Origin: Blastocatellia bacterium
GTDB taxonomy: Bacteria > Acidobacteriota > Blastocatellia > Chloracidobacteriales > JADJPF01
Assembly (NCBI GenBank): GCA_016713405.1
Contig: JADJPF010000006.1
Location: 305,001-347,321 of the forward strand
Direction: 5' to 3'
Length of the DNA: 42,321 nt
A program made the translations under genes and the position numbers. The notes under the pieces are model-generated. The model saw nothing but the letters and a program-made list of their open reading frames with translations. It searched no databases and was not told the DNA's origin. Positions 1-9,040 of the stretch are shown in pieces; within the stretch, counting starts at the first letter, position 1, and each line of letters starts with the position of its first letter.

Positions 1-749
<749 letters not shown>

Positions 750-961
750 AAAAATCTTTTTGCTTTTATTAGTCTTATCTCAAGACTAAACAGTTTGCAT
801 ATCTTGGCTATTGTTTACTTCTCAAAAAAATGACGTGTGATTACTTCCTTACCTATTCAGTTTTCAAACATCAATATTTAATATTTATACTTAAATATTT
901 TTTATAAAGAACTTGTGCTTTAGAATAATTAATTCCGTATTCAGATTTAATTTTTTCTACC

Positions 962-1015
962 GCCGGAAAGTTTTGATTATACTTTTTTATTTCTTTTCGT
1001 CAACTTTTTTCCGGC
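962..1015. repeat. inverted repeat framing the rRNA promoter
   Basis: On the plus strand GCCGGAAA (962-969) and TTTCCGGC (1008-1015) form perfect 8-bp inverted arms separated by 38 bases. The -35 and -10 boxes lie entirely between them, so one arm sits just upstream of -35 and the other at about +1 to +8. The arms are GC-rich islands in very AT-rich sequence. They could be a paired protein-binding site, or a stem in RNA coming from the upstream promoter. No function is known to me. Confidence 0.55.
976..1003 (-). promoter_or_regulatory. rRNA promoter nearest the 16S gene
   Basis: On the minus strand there is TTGACG (1003-998), a 16-base spacer and a perfect TATAAT (981-976). Transcription would start near 969, giving a leader of about 220 bases before the mature 16S end. 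The match is the best in the window and fits a strong housekeeping-sigma rRNA promoter. It is framed by an 8-bp inverted repeat described separately. Downstream in the leader, around 873-856, is GTTTGAAAACTGAATAG, which resembles the leader sequence often seen before rRNA genes; its role is not established here. Confidence 0.8.
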
Positions 1016-1196
1016 TTTTTTAACTTCTTCCGAAAACTTTTCATTGACTTCCTAGCTTCTAAAACCATCTTAAACAATTAAAGCAAAAATATCTTTAAGC
1101 TTAGTTCTCACTAAGTTTTAAGTTAGTTTTGGTTGTTAGGATTTTCTCTTGCAAATAGCTTTTGAGGTTACTACCTTTTTACTTGCAGCGTTTGTT

Positions 1197-1225
1197 AGAT
1201 TACTCTCACTGCTTTTTCTTTGCAA
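1197..1225 (-). promoter_or_regulatory. possible middle rRNA promoter
   Basis: TTGCAA (1225-1220), a 17-base spacer and TAATCT (1202-1197) on the minus strand lie between the two stronger candidates. The match is weaker and could be chance in AT-rich DNA. The rest of the 627-base gap 750-1376 holds no open frame that looks coding, only small inverted repeats such as CTTAGT-TCTC-ACTAAG near 1099-1114. Confidence 0.35.
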
Positions 1226-1304
1226 CCCCTTTTTCCTGATTTTCTGCCACTATTTTTGTTTCATCAATTGATAAATTTAATGGCTTTTCAAAGAGGAAAT
1301 TGCG

Positions 1305-1332
1305 ATTCTACTCGCATTTTCTTTTCTGTCAA
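1305..1332 (-). promoter_or_regulatory. distal rRNA promoter
   Basis: The minus strand carries a consensus TTGACA (1332-1327), a 16-base spacer and TAGAAT (1310-1305). It lies about 560 bases upstream of the mature 16S end and just beyond the 3' end of the hydrolase gene that reads the same way. Together with the site at 976-1003 it makes a tandem rRNA promoter set, as is common for rRNA operons. Confidence 0.65.
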
Positions 1333-1376
1333 CAACTAGTTGCCTTAAAAGTTGGAGACAATAGTTTAAAATAAGT

Positions 1377-2618
1377 TTAACTTATTGATTTTGCACTATT
1401 TAACTTCTTTTTCTTAACAGGGACTTTTTGGGTTATATTATTGAGATCAGTTTTTCCATTGCTTCCACTGAGTTTAGAATAAGCTTTTAATTTGGATTTT
1501 CGTTTTGATCTAGCCATTAACCATTGAGCAATAAATTCCCAAGTATCACTAGAGCCTTTACCAGCTAACATACCTAAATGACCGCCAGATACTTCATAGT
1601 AGGTTTTGTCTTTGCTGCTAATTACATCAATTATTGGACGTACCGATTCAGGATGCCCTAGAAAATCTTGTTTTCCAGCTAACACTAAATAAGCAGCTTT
1701 AATTTTACCTAGATCAACCTTTTTATCTCTTATAATTAACTTACCTGTAAAGAGTTTATTTTGTGTAATTATTTCATTAAAAAACTGCTTAAATGCGTCT
1801 CTAGGGTAAGTAACAAAGTCATCAAACCATTTTTCCATAGCTTCATAACCTTCAATATATTCTTCATCCCAAAGGTTAAACATTAAATTTGCAGGTAGTG
1901 TGATGGTATTAAGAGGCTTCATCATTTCAAACATACCCCTTGATACATAGGCTGGAACACCTTCCAAAGTATCTGCAATCCAATTGATCGGCTGGTTAAT
2001 AGTTTTTGCTAGTTCTCCATAAGTAGGCCAGCGGCTAATGTCACAAGGGGATCCAAGTGCAACAATATTTTTAACTTGATCGCCTTCATCTAAAGCAGCA
2101 AAAATATTGCTAAATATTCCTCCCATACTATAACCAATTAGACTAACGTTAGGTGAGGCAGTTAATTCACAGATCCGATTAATAGCTTGTCCAATATTGC
2201 GTACATAATCATCTAGGCAAATAGTTTTATCGCGTTTAGTAGGTGCGCCAAAATCCAGCATAAAAACATCAAAATCATAATTCATCAGGTGTCTAACAAA
2301 ACTATGTCTTGGACGTAGATCATAGATTTGAGGTGTAACCATTAGAGGAGGAATAAATAAAATAGGAGTATAATGAGAGTCTTGATAGTCTTGCCAAAAT
2401 CGTTTTAAGTTAAATTGTCGATCACTCATTACAACTTCGGATGGTGTACGCTCAAACCTAGTCAAATATTTGCTTCCTGTTAAGAGTTTCATTGCATTAA
2501 CTACACGAACAACACCCCGGTAAAATTCTCTTTTACAACGATTATTTACACTTTCCCTTGAAGACTCTATGGTGTCTATAGTTTGTCCCAACAGTTCTAA
2601 AATATCTTTTATTTCCAC
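1377..2618 (-). CDS. PHA-synthase-like alpha/beta hydrolase with Ser nucleophile
   Basis: This 413-residue protein has the fold and motif order of the PhaC/PhaC-like family. A helical N-terminal region of about 85 residues is followed by ILFIPPLMVTPQIYDL, a nucleophile elbow GYSMGG (Ser164), an acid at Asp318 (AGKQDFLGH) and a histidine at His347 (SGGHLGM). True class I/III polyhydroxyalkanoate synthases use Cys in this elbow; here it is Ser, so esterase, thioesterase or depolymerase activity is as likely as polymerisation. The C-terminal tail is Lys-rich. The start is GTG with AGGA seven bases upstream, and it overlaps the end of the truncated proline dehydrogenase by ten bases, so the two are translationally linked. 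A weak 7-bp hairpin (1370-1386) overlaps the stop. Confidence 0.8.
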   Translation of the reverse strand: MEIKDILELLGQTIDTIESSRESVNNRCKREFYRGVVRVVNAMKLLTGSKYLTRFERTPSEVVMSDRQFNLKRFWQDYQDSHYTPILFIPPLMVTPQIYDLRPRHSFVRHLMNYDFDVFMLDFGAPTKRDKTICLDDYVRNIGQAINRICELTASPNVSLIGYSMGGIFSNIFAALDEGDQVKNIVALGSPCDISRWPTYGELAKTINQPINWIADTLEGVPAYVSRGMFEMMKPLNTITLPANLMFNLWDEEYIEGYEAMEKWFDDFVTYPRDAFKQFFNEIITQNKLFTGKLIIRDKKVDLGKIKAAYLVLAGKQDFLGHPESVRPIIDVISSKDKTYYEVSGGHLGMLAGKGSSDTWEFIAQWLMARSKRKSKLKAYSKLSGSNGKTDLNNITQKVPVKKKKLNSAKSIS

Positions 2619-3262
2619 TTGTTTATCCTAAGAAGAAATTTTTCATGATAATTTTTGTCTGTGTCTATCTTTTTAGGAAACGCTACTGTAGCTGGCTCAT
2701 CATAAGCACCTTTACATAATCTAATTCTAGCATTGCATTTTAGTAAATCTTGAATATCTTCCTTACTACGATAAAGATAAGCTTGGATAACTATGCCTAC
2801 ATTGTCATATTCTTGTCGCAGCTTTTTAAACATATCAATAGTAGCTGTCGTGTAGGGTGTATCTTCCATATCTATGCGGACAAAATTATTATAAGCTCTA
2901 GCTTTTTCTACCACTCGTTTGATATTACGTAGCCCTAGCTCAGGATCTATTGCTAACCCTAATTGAGTAGGTTTAAGGGAAACATTAGAGTTTAGTCCGT
3001 CTTTATCAATTTTACTTAAGATTTTTCCATATTCAACAACTTCTGCTTCTGCTTCTGCTTCACTTTTGATAGCTTCTCCTAAATGGTCAAAAGTAACACT
3101 AATATTAAGTTTATTAAGTTCTTTTACAGCTACAGCAGCTTCTTCAATAGTTTCACCAGCAACAAAGCGATCTGTAATTTTTTTAAATAAACTAATATTA
3201 GTTAAGACATTTTTTAGGCTTTCTTGTTTAGATAAATATAAAAGAGCATCTTTGGTAATCAT
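2609..3262 (-). pseudogene. proline dehydrogenase, C-terminally truncated
   Basis: The 217 residues match the first two thirds of monofunctional proline dehydrogenase (FAD-dependent oxidation of proline to pyrroline-5-carboxylate), which is usually about 300 residues. Recognisable blocks are FVAGETIEEA, SVTFDHLGE, NVSLKPTQLGL, NFVRIDMEDTPYT, GIVIQAYLYRS, RLCKGAYDEP and VAFPKK. The frame then ends at KNYHEKFLLRINKWK and runs into the next gene. The family's LYG and late TRR blocks, which carry the Tyr and two Arg that hold the substrate carboxylate, are absent, and no remnant is seen in other frames. The ATG at 3262 is preferred over an upstream TTG because it matches the family N-terminus. 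The product is probably inactive. Confidence 0.75.
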
Positions 3263-3494
3263 AAAAATTATTTTTAACCTACACCGCAGAGATAGTAGCG
3301 AAAAAGATGCTACACCAAGCAATCAAAAGAAATCAACTTCTCTATAATAATTAAATACTTAGTGGTAAAAGTTAAAAAAATCTCCAGTAATTTAAGTTTT
3401 ATCAAAGTAGCAAAAATTATAATATTCTTGTGAACAAAGAACTTGGCCCGAATTAGATTTGCATTCTTTGAGGCTTTGTGTTTTTATTTTTCTA

Positions 3495-3522
3495 TTTACA
3501 CATACCAAATTACTTTTATAAC
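3495..3522 (+). promoter_or_regulatory. icmF promoter, very short leader
   Basis: TTTACA (3495-3500), a 16-base spacer and TATAAC (3517-3522) precede the IcmF start codon at 3540. Transcription would start near 3529, leaving about 11 bases of leader with no convincing Shine-Dalgarno sequence (only AAAGC). The mRNA would be nearly leaderless. The rest of the gap 3263-3539 is AT-rich with no clear feature. Confidence 0.55.
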
Positions 3523-3539
3523 TTACTTAAATTAAAGCT

Positions 3540-6500
3540 ATGGAAACACTACCTTATCAATCACAAAATAAAATACGAATAGTTACAGCCGCCGCCCTTT
3601 TTGATGGGCATGATGCAGCAATAAATATTATGCGGCGCATTATGCAAAGCAGCGGAGCAGAGGTAATTCATCTAGGACATGATCGCAGCGTACAAGACGT
3701 AGTAAATTGTGCTATTCAAGAAGACGCTAATGCTATAGCTATAACTAGCTATCAAGGCGGGCATGTTGAATATTTTAAGTATATGTACGATCTGCTGAAA
3801 GAGCGTGGATGCGGTCATATAAAAATTTTTGGTGGTGGTGGAGGCGTAATTCTACCCAATGAAATAGAAGAATTACATAAATATGGGATTGCTCGAATTT
3901 ATAGCCCTGATGATGGTCGGGCTTTAGGTTTGCAAGGCATGATAAATGATTTACTAAGAAAGTCAGACTTTGCAACTGTAGCCAGCTTAAATGGCGAAGT
4001 AACTCATATAAAAGATAAAAGTCATAAATCCATTGCTAAGCTTATTTCTGCGGCGGAAAACCGATATGAAGAAAGCATAACTGAACTTAAACAAGTGCGT
4101 GAAATAGCAGTAGCAGCAAAGGTTCCTGTCTTAGGTATAACTGGGCCTGGAGGCTCAGGTAAATCATCACTAGTAGACGAACTAGTTAGACGGTTTTTAA
4201 TTGATTTTCCAAATAAGCAAATTGCTATTATTTCAGTTGATCCATCTAAACGCAGGACAGGAGGAGCGTTGCTTGGTGATCGTATACGAATGAATTCTAT
4301 TTCAAATAGTCGAGTATTTATGCGTAGTATGGCAACACGTCAAAGCAATTTAGCACTTTCAAAACATGTAAAAGATGCTGTTGATATATTGAAGGCTGCT
4401 AGTTATGACTTAGTAATTTTAGAAACCGCTGGGATAGGACAAAGCGATACAGAAATTACTGAGCATAGCGATGTATGTTTATATGTGATGACTCCAGAAT
4501 ATGGAGCAGCGACTCAGTTGGAAAAGATTGATATGATTGAGTTTGCCGACATTATTGCATTAAATAAATTTGATAAACGAGGTGCATTAGATGCTCTTCG
4601 AGATGTAAAAAAGCAGTATAAACGCAATCATAACCTTTGGGACATATCAGACGAGAAAATACCTGTTTATGGAACGATTGCAGCACAGTTTAATGATCCT
4701 GGGATGAATACTTTATATAAAGCTGTTATGGACAAGTTAGTTGAAAAAACCAGTGCTGATTTAAGGTTAAAATCTACTATAACAACTGGAACAAGTGAAA
4801 AAATCTTTATAATTCCTCCAAGCCGAACACGCTATTTAAGCGAAATTACAGAAAATAACCGAAATTATGATAAAAAAGCATTGCTACAATCTGAAATTGC
4901 AGAAAAGTTATATAGTATAAAAAATACTATTTCTGTTATTAAGGAAAACAAAGTAGCAGATAAAGAGTTGTTAGTAAAAGCTTTAGAAGAACAGTATGCC
5001 CAAATTGAATTAGACCTTGATGGTCATAATAAAAAACTACTTGATACTTGGCAGCAGCGTAAAAGGCTTTATCAAGATGAATACTATATTTTTAAGGTAA
5101 GAGATAAAGAAATAAAAATAAAAACTCACCATACATCATTATCACATACACAAATTCCTAAAGTAGCAGTACCTAAATTTAGATCTTGGGGTGATATATT
5201 AAAATGGAGTTTACAGGAAAATTTCCCAGGAGAGTTTCCTTATACGGCTGGAATTTATCCATTTAAGCGAGAAGGTGAAGATCCAACCCGTATGTTTGCC
5301 GGTGAAGGAGGGCCAGAGCGTACCAACAAACGTTTCCATTATGTAAGTAAGGGTTTGCCTGCCGCGCGTTTAAGCACGGCGTTTGACAGTGTAACACTTT
5401 ATGGAAATGACCCTGATTATCGTCCAGATATTTATGGCAAAGTTGGAAATTCTGGTGTAAGTGTGTGCTGTTTGGATGATGCTAAAAAGCTATATAGTGG
5501 CTTTAATTTAGCTGATCCTAAAACCTCTGTCAGTATGACAATCAATGGCCCGGCTGCAATTATTACAGCATTTTTTATGAATGCAGCTATTGATCAGCAA
5601 TGTGAGTTATATATCAAAGCAAATAATCTTGAAAAAGAAGTAGAGCAAAAAATAGATGAGATATACAAAGCAAAAGGTGTAGTTCGTCCAAAATACAATG
5701 GCTCATTGCCTGATGGAAATGATGGTTTAGGCTTAATGTTACTTGGTGTTAGCGGTGATATGGTTTTACCAAAAGAAGTTTATGAAAAAATCAAGGCTAA
5801 GACTTTATCTCAGGTTCGTGGAACTGTTCAGGCTGATATATTAAAAGAAGATCAAGCACAAAATACTTGTATTTTTAGCACAGAATTTTCCCTTAAATTA
5901 ATGGGGGACGTGCAACAATATTTTATTGATCACAATGTGCGTAATTTTTATTCAGTTTCAATAAGCGGTTATCATATTGCTGAAGCAGGAGCTAACCCTA
6001 TATCACAACTTGCTTTTACCTTAGCAAATGGTTTTACTTTTATAGAATATTACCTAAGCAGAGGAATGGATATCGACAGTTTTGCACCAAATTTATCATT
6101 CTTTTTTAGCAATGGTATAGATCCCGAATATAGCGTTATTGGTAGAGTTTCTCGCCGTATTTGGGCTAAAGCAATGAAACATAAGTATAATGCTAATGAA
6201 CGTTCACAAATGTTAAAATATCATATTCAAACTTCGGGCCGCTCATTACATGCTCAAGAAATTGATTTTAACGACATCCGAACAACTTTACAGGCACTTT
6301 ATGCAATTTATGATAATTGTAATAGCCTTCATACAAATGCTTATGATGAAGCTATTACTACACCAACAGAGGAAAGCGTTAGACGTGCTATGGCAATACA
6401 GTTGATTATTAATCGTGAACTAGGGTTAGCTAAAAATGAGAACCCTTTGCAAGGTTCATTTATTATTGAAGAGTTAACGGATTTAGTTGAGGAGGCTGTA

Positions 6501-6917
6501 TTAAGTGAATTTGATAGAATTAGTGAGCGTGGCGGCGTGTTAGGTTCAATGGAAACTATGTATCAGCGAAGTAAGATACAGGAAGAAAGTCTCTATTATG
6601 AAACACTAAAACACACTGGAGAATATCCAATAATTGGTGTAAATACCTTTTTATCTAGTAAAGGTTCGCCAACTATTATTCCTGAAGAAGTAATTCGCAG
6701 TACTAAAGAAGAAAAGGAATTTCAAATAAGTACAGTTGAAAATCTTTGGAAAGCTAGCGGTGAAAAAGGCCAGCAAATGCTTAAAGAGTTACAGGAAACA
6801 GCTATTAGAAATGGCAATATATTTAATACTCTAATGGAAACCGTTAAATATTGTTCTCTTGGACAAATCACTAAAGCATTATTTGAAGTTGGTGGGCAGT
6901 ATAGAAGAAATATGTAG
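3540..6917 (+). CDS. icmF: fused isobutyryl-CoA mutase IcmF
   Basis: IcmF interconverts isobutyryl-CoA and n-butyryl-CoA with adenosylcobalamin and carries its own G-protein chaperone. Domain order in the 1125 residues: B12-binding domain (about 10-140; FDGHDAA with His24 as probable cobalt ligand, then the GGGGG loop); MeaB-like GTPase (about 190-410; Walker A GPGGSGKS at 202-209, SVDPSKRRTGGALLGDR, ETAGIGQSD, NKFD at 342-345); linker; mutase TIM barrel (about 550-1110; YPFKREGEDPTRMFAGEGG, SGYHIAEAGA). In methylmalonyl-CoA mutase a substrate-binding Arg sits in the block VRNTY. Here it reads AQNTC with Gln774, and Phe575 is likely the partner aromatic, both pointing to isobutyryl- or a related short branched acyl-CoA. 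Full length and intact. It heads a plus-strand acyl-CoA block. Confidence 0.93.
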   Translation: METLPYQSQNKIRIVTAAALFDGHDAAINIMRRIMQSSGAEVIHLGHDRSVQDVVNCAIQEDANAIAITSYQGGHVEYFKYMYDLLKERGCGHIKIFGGGGGVILPNEIEELHKYGIARIYSPDDGRALGLQGMINDLLRKSDFATVASLNGEVTHIKDKSHKSIAKLISAAENRYEESITELKQVREIAVAAKVPVLGITGPGGSGKSSLVDELVRRFLIDFPNKQIAIISVDPSKRRTGGALLGDRIRMNSISNSRVFMRSMATRQSNLALSKHVKDAVDILKAASYDLVILETAGIGQSDTEITEHSDVCLYVMTPEYGAATQLEKIDMIEFADIIALNKFDKRGALDALRDVKKQYKRNHNLWDISDEKIPVYGTIAAQFNDPGMNTLYKAVMDKLVEKTSADLRLKSTITTGTSEKIFIIPPSRTRYLSEITENNRNYDKKALLQSEIAEKLYSIKNTISVIKENKVADKELLVKALEEQYAQIELDLDGHNKKLLDTWQQRKRLYQDEYYIFKVRDKEIKIKTHHTSLSHTQIPKVAVPKFRSWGDILKWSLQENFPGEFPYTAGIYPFKREGEDPTRMFAGEGGPERTNKRFHYVSKGLPAARLSTAFDSVTLYGNDPDYRPDIYGKVGNSGVSVCCLDDAKKLYSGFNLADPKTSVSMTINGPAAIITAFFMNAAIDQQCELYIKANNLEKEVEQKIDEIYKAKGVVRPKYNGSLPDGNDGLGLMLLGVSGDMVLPKEVYEKIKAKTLSQVRGTVQADILKEDQAQNTCIFSTEFSLKLMGDVQQYFIDHNVRNFYSVSISGYHIAEAGANPISQLAFTLANGFTFIEYYLSRGMDIDSFAPNLSFFFSNGIDPEYSVIGRVSRRIWAKAMKHKYNANERSQMLKYHIQTSGRSLHAQEIDFNDIRTTLQALYAIYDNCNSLHTNAYDEAITTPTEESVRRAMAIQLIINRELGLAKNENPLQGSFIIEELTDLVEEAVLSEFDRISERGGVLGSMETMYQRSKIQEESLYYETLKHTGEYPIIGVNTFLSSKGSPTIIPEEVIRSTKEEKEFQISTVENLWKASGEKGQQMLKELQETAIRNGNIFNTLMETVKYCSLGQITKALFEVGGQYRRNM

Positions 6918-7010
6918 GTTGTGGTTATATTTTATCTTTTTAGTGATTACAAGTTCTTGAATTTTAATAGCTTAGAGATTCTTATTTCTAATAATAGAAG
7001 AATTTGTTTA

Positions 7011-7040
7011 TTGACACTTTATCCTAGCCTACACTATCAT
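7011..7040 (+). promoter_or_regulatory. candidate promoter for the response-regulator operon
   Basis: A consensus TTGACA (7011-7016) is followed after 18 bases by TATCAT (7035-7040), about 100 bases upstream of the response-regulator ATG at 7143. It lies in the 225-base gap after icmF, where no good terminator is seen, so read-through from icmF is also possible. Confidence 0.45.
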
Positions 7041-7142
7041 CAAGGGCTTGAACTAGTTAAGAAATTTTTATAATTCATACAAACTGGCTTTGTATGCTAG
7101 AAACATAAAGTTAATATTATCATTAGCTTGGAGCAATAATTA

Positions 7143-7826
7143 ATGTCAAGAATTTTAGTAGTAGATGATGAAGATGAGGTGAGGTTAGCAGCACAACTTT
7201 CTTTAGAAGCAGGCGGACATGAAGTAACAGAAGTAAATGGTGCTATTGCTGCAATGAAGTTACTAAAAGAAAACAGCTATTTTGATTTAATTGTTTGCGA
7301 TGTCATGATGCCTGGGATAGGTGGTTTAGAATTTTGTCAATTAGTCCGCCTTGATCCTGAATTAAAAGAAATTCCTTTTATCTTTCTTAGTGGCAAACGT
7401 GAGGATATAGAACGTTTAGCAGGTATCAAAGTAGGAGCCGACGACTATTTAGGCAAGCCTTTTGCGGTTCAGGAACTTCTTCTTAGAGTAAACCATGTTT
7501 TGCTACGTCATAAACAAGCATCTTCAGGAACACAACTACCTAATTCTAACCCTTTGTTGCAACTTAGTTTACCGCAATTTATTGAAATGGTTGTATTTCA
7601 TGCTTTAAGCGGCAAGCTAACCACCAGTTCCCGCCCTAATGATGAAGGGGTTATCTTTTTTGAAAATGGGCATGCAGTGCATGCAGAATTTAAGAATTTA
7701 ATAGGAGAAGCTGCTGTAAGAGAAATTATGCAATCTCCTTTGCTTTGCTTTTCTTTCCAGGCTGAAGAAATAACAGATCAAATAACTATGGCTATGGATA
7801 TTAGCCGAGCAATTAAGCAAAATTAA
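7143..7826 (+). CDS. response regulator with REC and DUF4388 domains
   Basis: The N-terminal receiver domain (1-120) has the acidic pair in VVDDED, phospho-acceptor Asp53 (VCDVMMPG), Ser83 (FLSGK) and Lys105 (GKPF), so it looks phosphorylatable. Residues about 140-225 match the DUF4388 (PatA-like) domain: LSLPQFIEMV, SGKLTT, GVIFFENGHAVHAEF and GEAAVREIM. In other bacteria this domain is linked to gliding, biofilm or scaffold roles. There is no DNA-binding output domain, so it probably acts through protein contacts. No histidine kinase is nearby. It stands 14 bases before the B12-binding subunit gene and is probably co-transcribed with it, although the functional link is unclear. Confidence 0.85.
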   Translation: MSRILVVDDEDEVRLAAQLSLEAGGHEVTEVNGAIAAMKLLKENSYFDLIVCDVMMPGIGGLEFCQLVRLDPELKEIPFIFLSGKREDIERLAGIKVGADDYLGKPFAVQELLLRVNHVLLRHKQASSGTQLPNSNPLLQLSLPQFIEMVVFHALSGKLTTSSRPNDEGVIFFENGHAVHAEFKNLIGEAAVREIMQSPLLCFSFQAEEITDQITMAMDISRAIKQN

Positions 7827-7840
7827 CTAGGTAAACAAAA

Positions 7841-8245
7841 ATGTCAGATTATAAAATTCGTGTATTAATTGCTAAACCTGGCCTAGATGGTCATGATCGT
7901 GGTGCTAAGGTTGTAGCTCGCGCTCTTAGAGATGCAGGAATGGAAGTAATTTATACAGGTCTTCGCCAAACTCCAGAGCAAATTGTTACAGCAGCACTTC
8001 AAGAAGACGTTGATGCTATTGGCATTTCAATTCTTTCTGGCGCACATATGACATTATTCCCTAAAATCGTTGAACTAGCTCATGAAAAAGGCTTAGACGA
8101 TATTTTAATTTTTGGTGGCGGAATTATCCCTGATGAAGACATTGCTAAGCTTAAAGAATTAGGTGTATCAGAAATATTTACACCTGGTGCATCAACAGAT
8201 GATGCAGTAAAATTCTTACGTGAAAATGTGAAACCCCGTGAATAA
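7841..8245 (+). CDS. B12-binding small subunit of an acyl-CoA mutase
   Basis: This 134-residue protein is a stand-alone cobalamin-binding domain like the C-terminal part of methylmalonyl-CoA mutase. It shows KPGLDGHDRGAKV with the DxHxxG signature (Asp16, His18, Gly21), SILSGAHMTL for the dimethylbenzimidazole pocket, and FGGGIIPDED. With a separate large subunit it would form a two-part methylmalonyl- or related acyl-CoA mutase. No such large subunit is in the window, and IcmF already has its own B12 domain, so the partner must be encoded elsewhere. It ends in TAATG, overlapping the next gene by one base, which implies coupled translation with the crotonase-family protein. Confidence 0.9.
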   Translation: MSDYKIRVLIAKPGLDGHDRGAKVVARALRDAGMEVIYTGLRQTPEQIVTAALQEDVDAIGISILSGAHMTLFPKIVELAHEKGLDDILIFGGGIIPDEDIAKLKELGVSEIFTPGASTDDAVKFLRENVKPRE

Positions 8246-8976
8246 TGACACCTATTGAACCTAACCTACTAGTTTCACAACCTACCAATGATGAGAGAAT
8301 CTTTGTAGTAACGCTTAATCGTGCTGCACTTCGTAATACATTAAGTATTGAAACTCTAAAAGAACTTACAAAAACATTTAAGCAACTTAGTCAAAATAAT
8401 ATTGCAACTCTAATCGTGTTACGCGGTTTAGGAGAAGCCTTTGCCGCAGGAGCTAACATTAAGGAATTACTGGCTTTAACACCTCACATAGCAGTAGATT
8501 TTTCCCTTTTAGGTGGAAACCTTTTTCGTACAATTTGTAACGCTCCTCAACTAGTAATTGCTGCAATAGATGGTTATTGTATGGGAGGAGGTTTAGATTT
8601 AGCCTTGTCTTGTGATTTGCGCTATGCTTCTAAACAAGCAATATTTGCTCATCCTGGGGCTAATATTGGGATTATTACAGGTTTTGGAGGAACTTACCGT
8701 TTACCCAAATTAATTGGAATGCAAAAAGCAACAGAGTTATTTGCAACGGCTGATCGGATCAATGCTTTACAAGCTTTGGACTGTGGACTAATTCAAGATT
8801 TTGCTGATAACTCTACAGCTTATGAATTAGCCTTAGAAAAAGCTTTAGATATTGTTCAATTAGGAAAAGATCATATTAGTAAGGTCAAAAAATTAACTCG
8901 TTTAGCAAGCGATCTCAAAGAGCCACAAGCTAATTTGCTGCTTAATCGTTACCACAAATTAATTAGCTCAAAATAA
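8245..8976 (+). CDS. enoyl-CoA hydratase/isomerase family protein
   Basis: The 243 residues show the crotonase fold. An oxyanion-hole segment FAAGANIKEL is followed by AIDGYCMGGGLDLALSCDL and FAHPGANIGIITGFGGTYRLP. In classical enoyl-CoA hydratase the two catalytic Glu sit in GGGCE and QPE; here the positions read GGGLD and HPG. Simple hydratase activity is therefore doubtful, and isomerase, decarboxylase or thioester hydrolase activity is possible. The position directly behind a B12 mutase subunit suggests work on a branched or methylmalonyl-type CoA ester (inference). The gene starts inside the previous stop codon (TAATG) and ends at a strong terminator. Confidence 0.82.
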   Translation: MTPIEPNLLVSQPTNDERIFVVTLNRAALRNTLSIETLKELTKTFKQLSQNNIATLIVLRGLGEAFAAGANIKELLALTPHIAVDFSLLGGNLFRTICNAPQLVIAAIDGYCMGGGLDLALSCDLRYASKQAIFAHPGANIGIITGFGGTYRLPKLIGMQKATELFATADRINALQALDCGLIQDFADNSTAYELALEKALDIVQLGKDHISKVKKLTRLASDLKEPQANLLLNRYHKLISSK

Positions 8977-9011
8977 AAATAGCCAAGAGATTCTATAATT
9001 CTTGGCTATTT
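8977..9011. terminator. bidirectional intrinsic terminator
   Basis: A perfect 12-bp stem, AAATAGCCAAGA (8977-8988) with TCTTGGCTATTT (9000-9011) around an 11-base loop, is followed by a T-rich tract on the plus strand and has an A-tract before it that serves the minus strand. It separates the convergent acyl-CoA block (ending 8976) and the anti-sigma gene (ending 9041). Confidence 0.9.
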
Positions 9012-9040
9012 TTATTTTTTGATATTGTCTCTAAATATTA

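Noticed and set aside
1370..1386. Terminator between the hydrolase gene and the rRNA genes
   Set aside because: A 7-bp all-but-one AT stem with a three-base loop overlaps the stop; it is too weak to claim as a terminator, though noted in the gene entry.
6975..7005. Terminator after icmF
   Set aside because: Only a short ATTCTT/AAGAAT pairing with AT-rich loop and no T-tract; too weak to call.
7841..8245. Second complete methylmalonyl-CoA mutase
   Set aside because: Only the B12-binding subunit is present; no large subunit is in the window.
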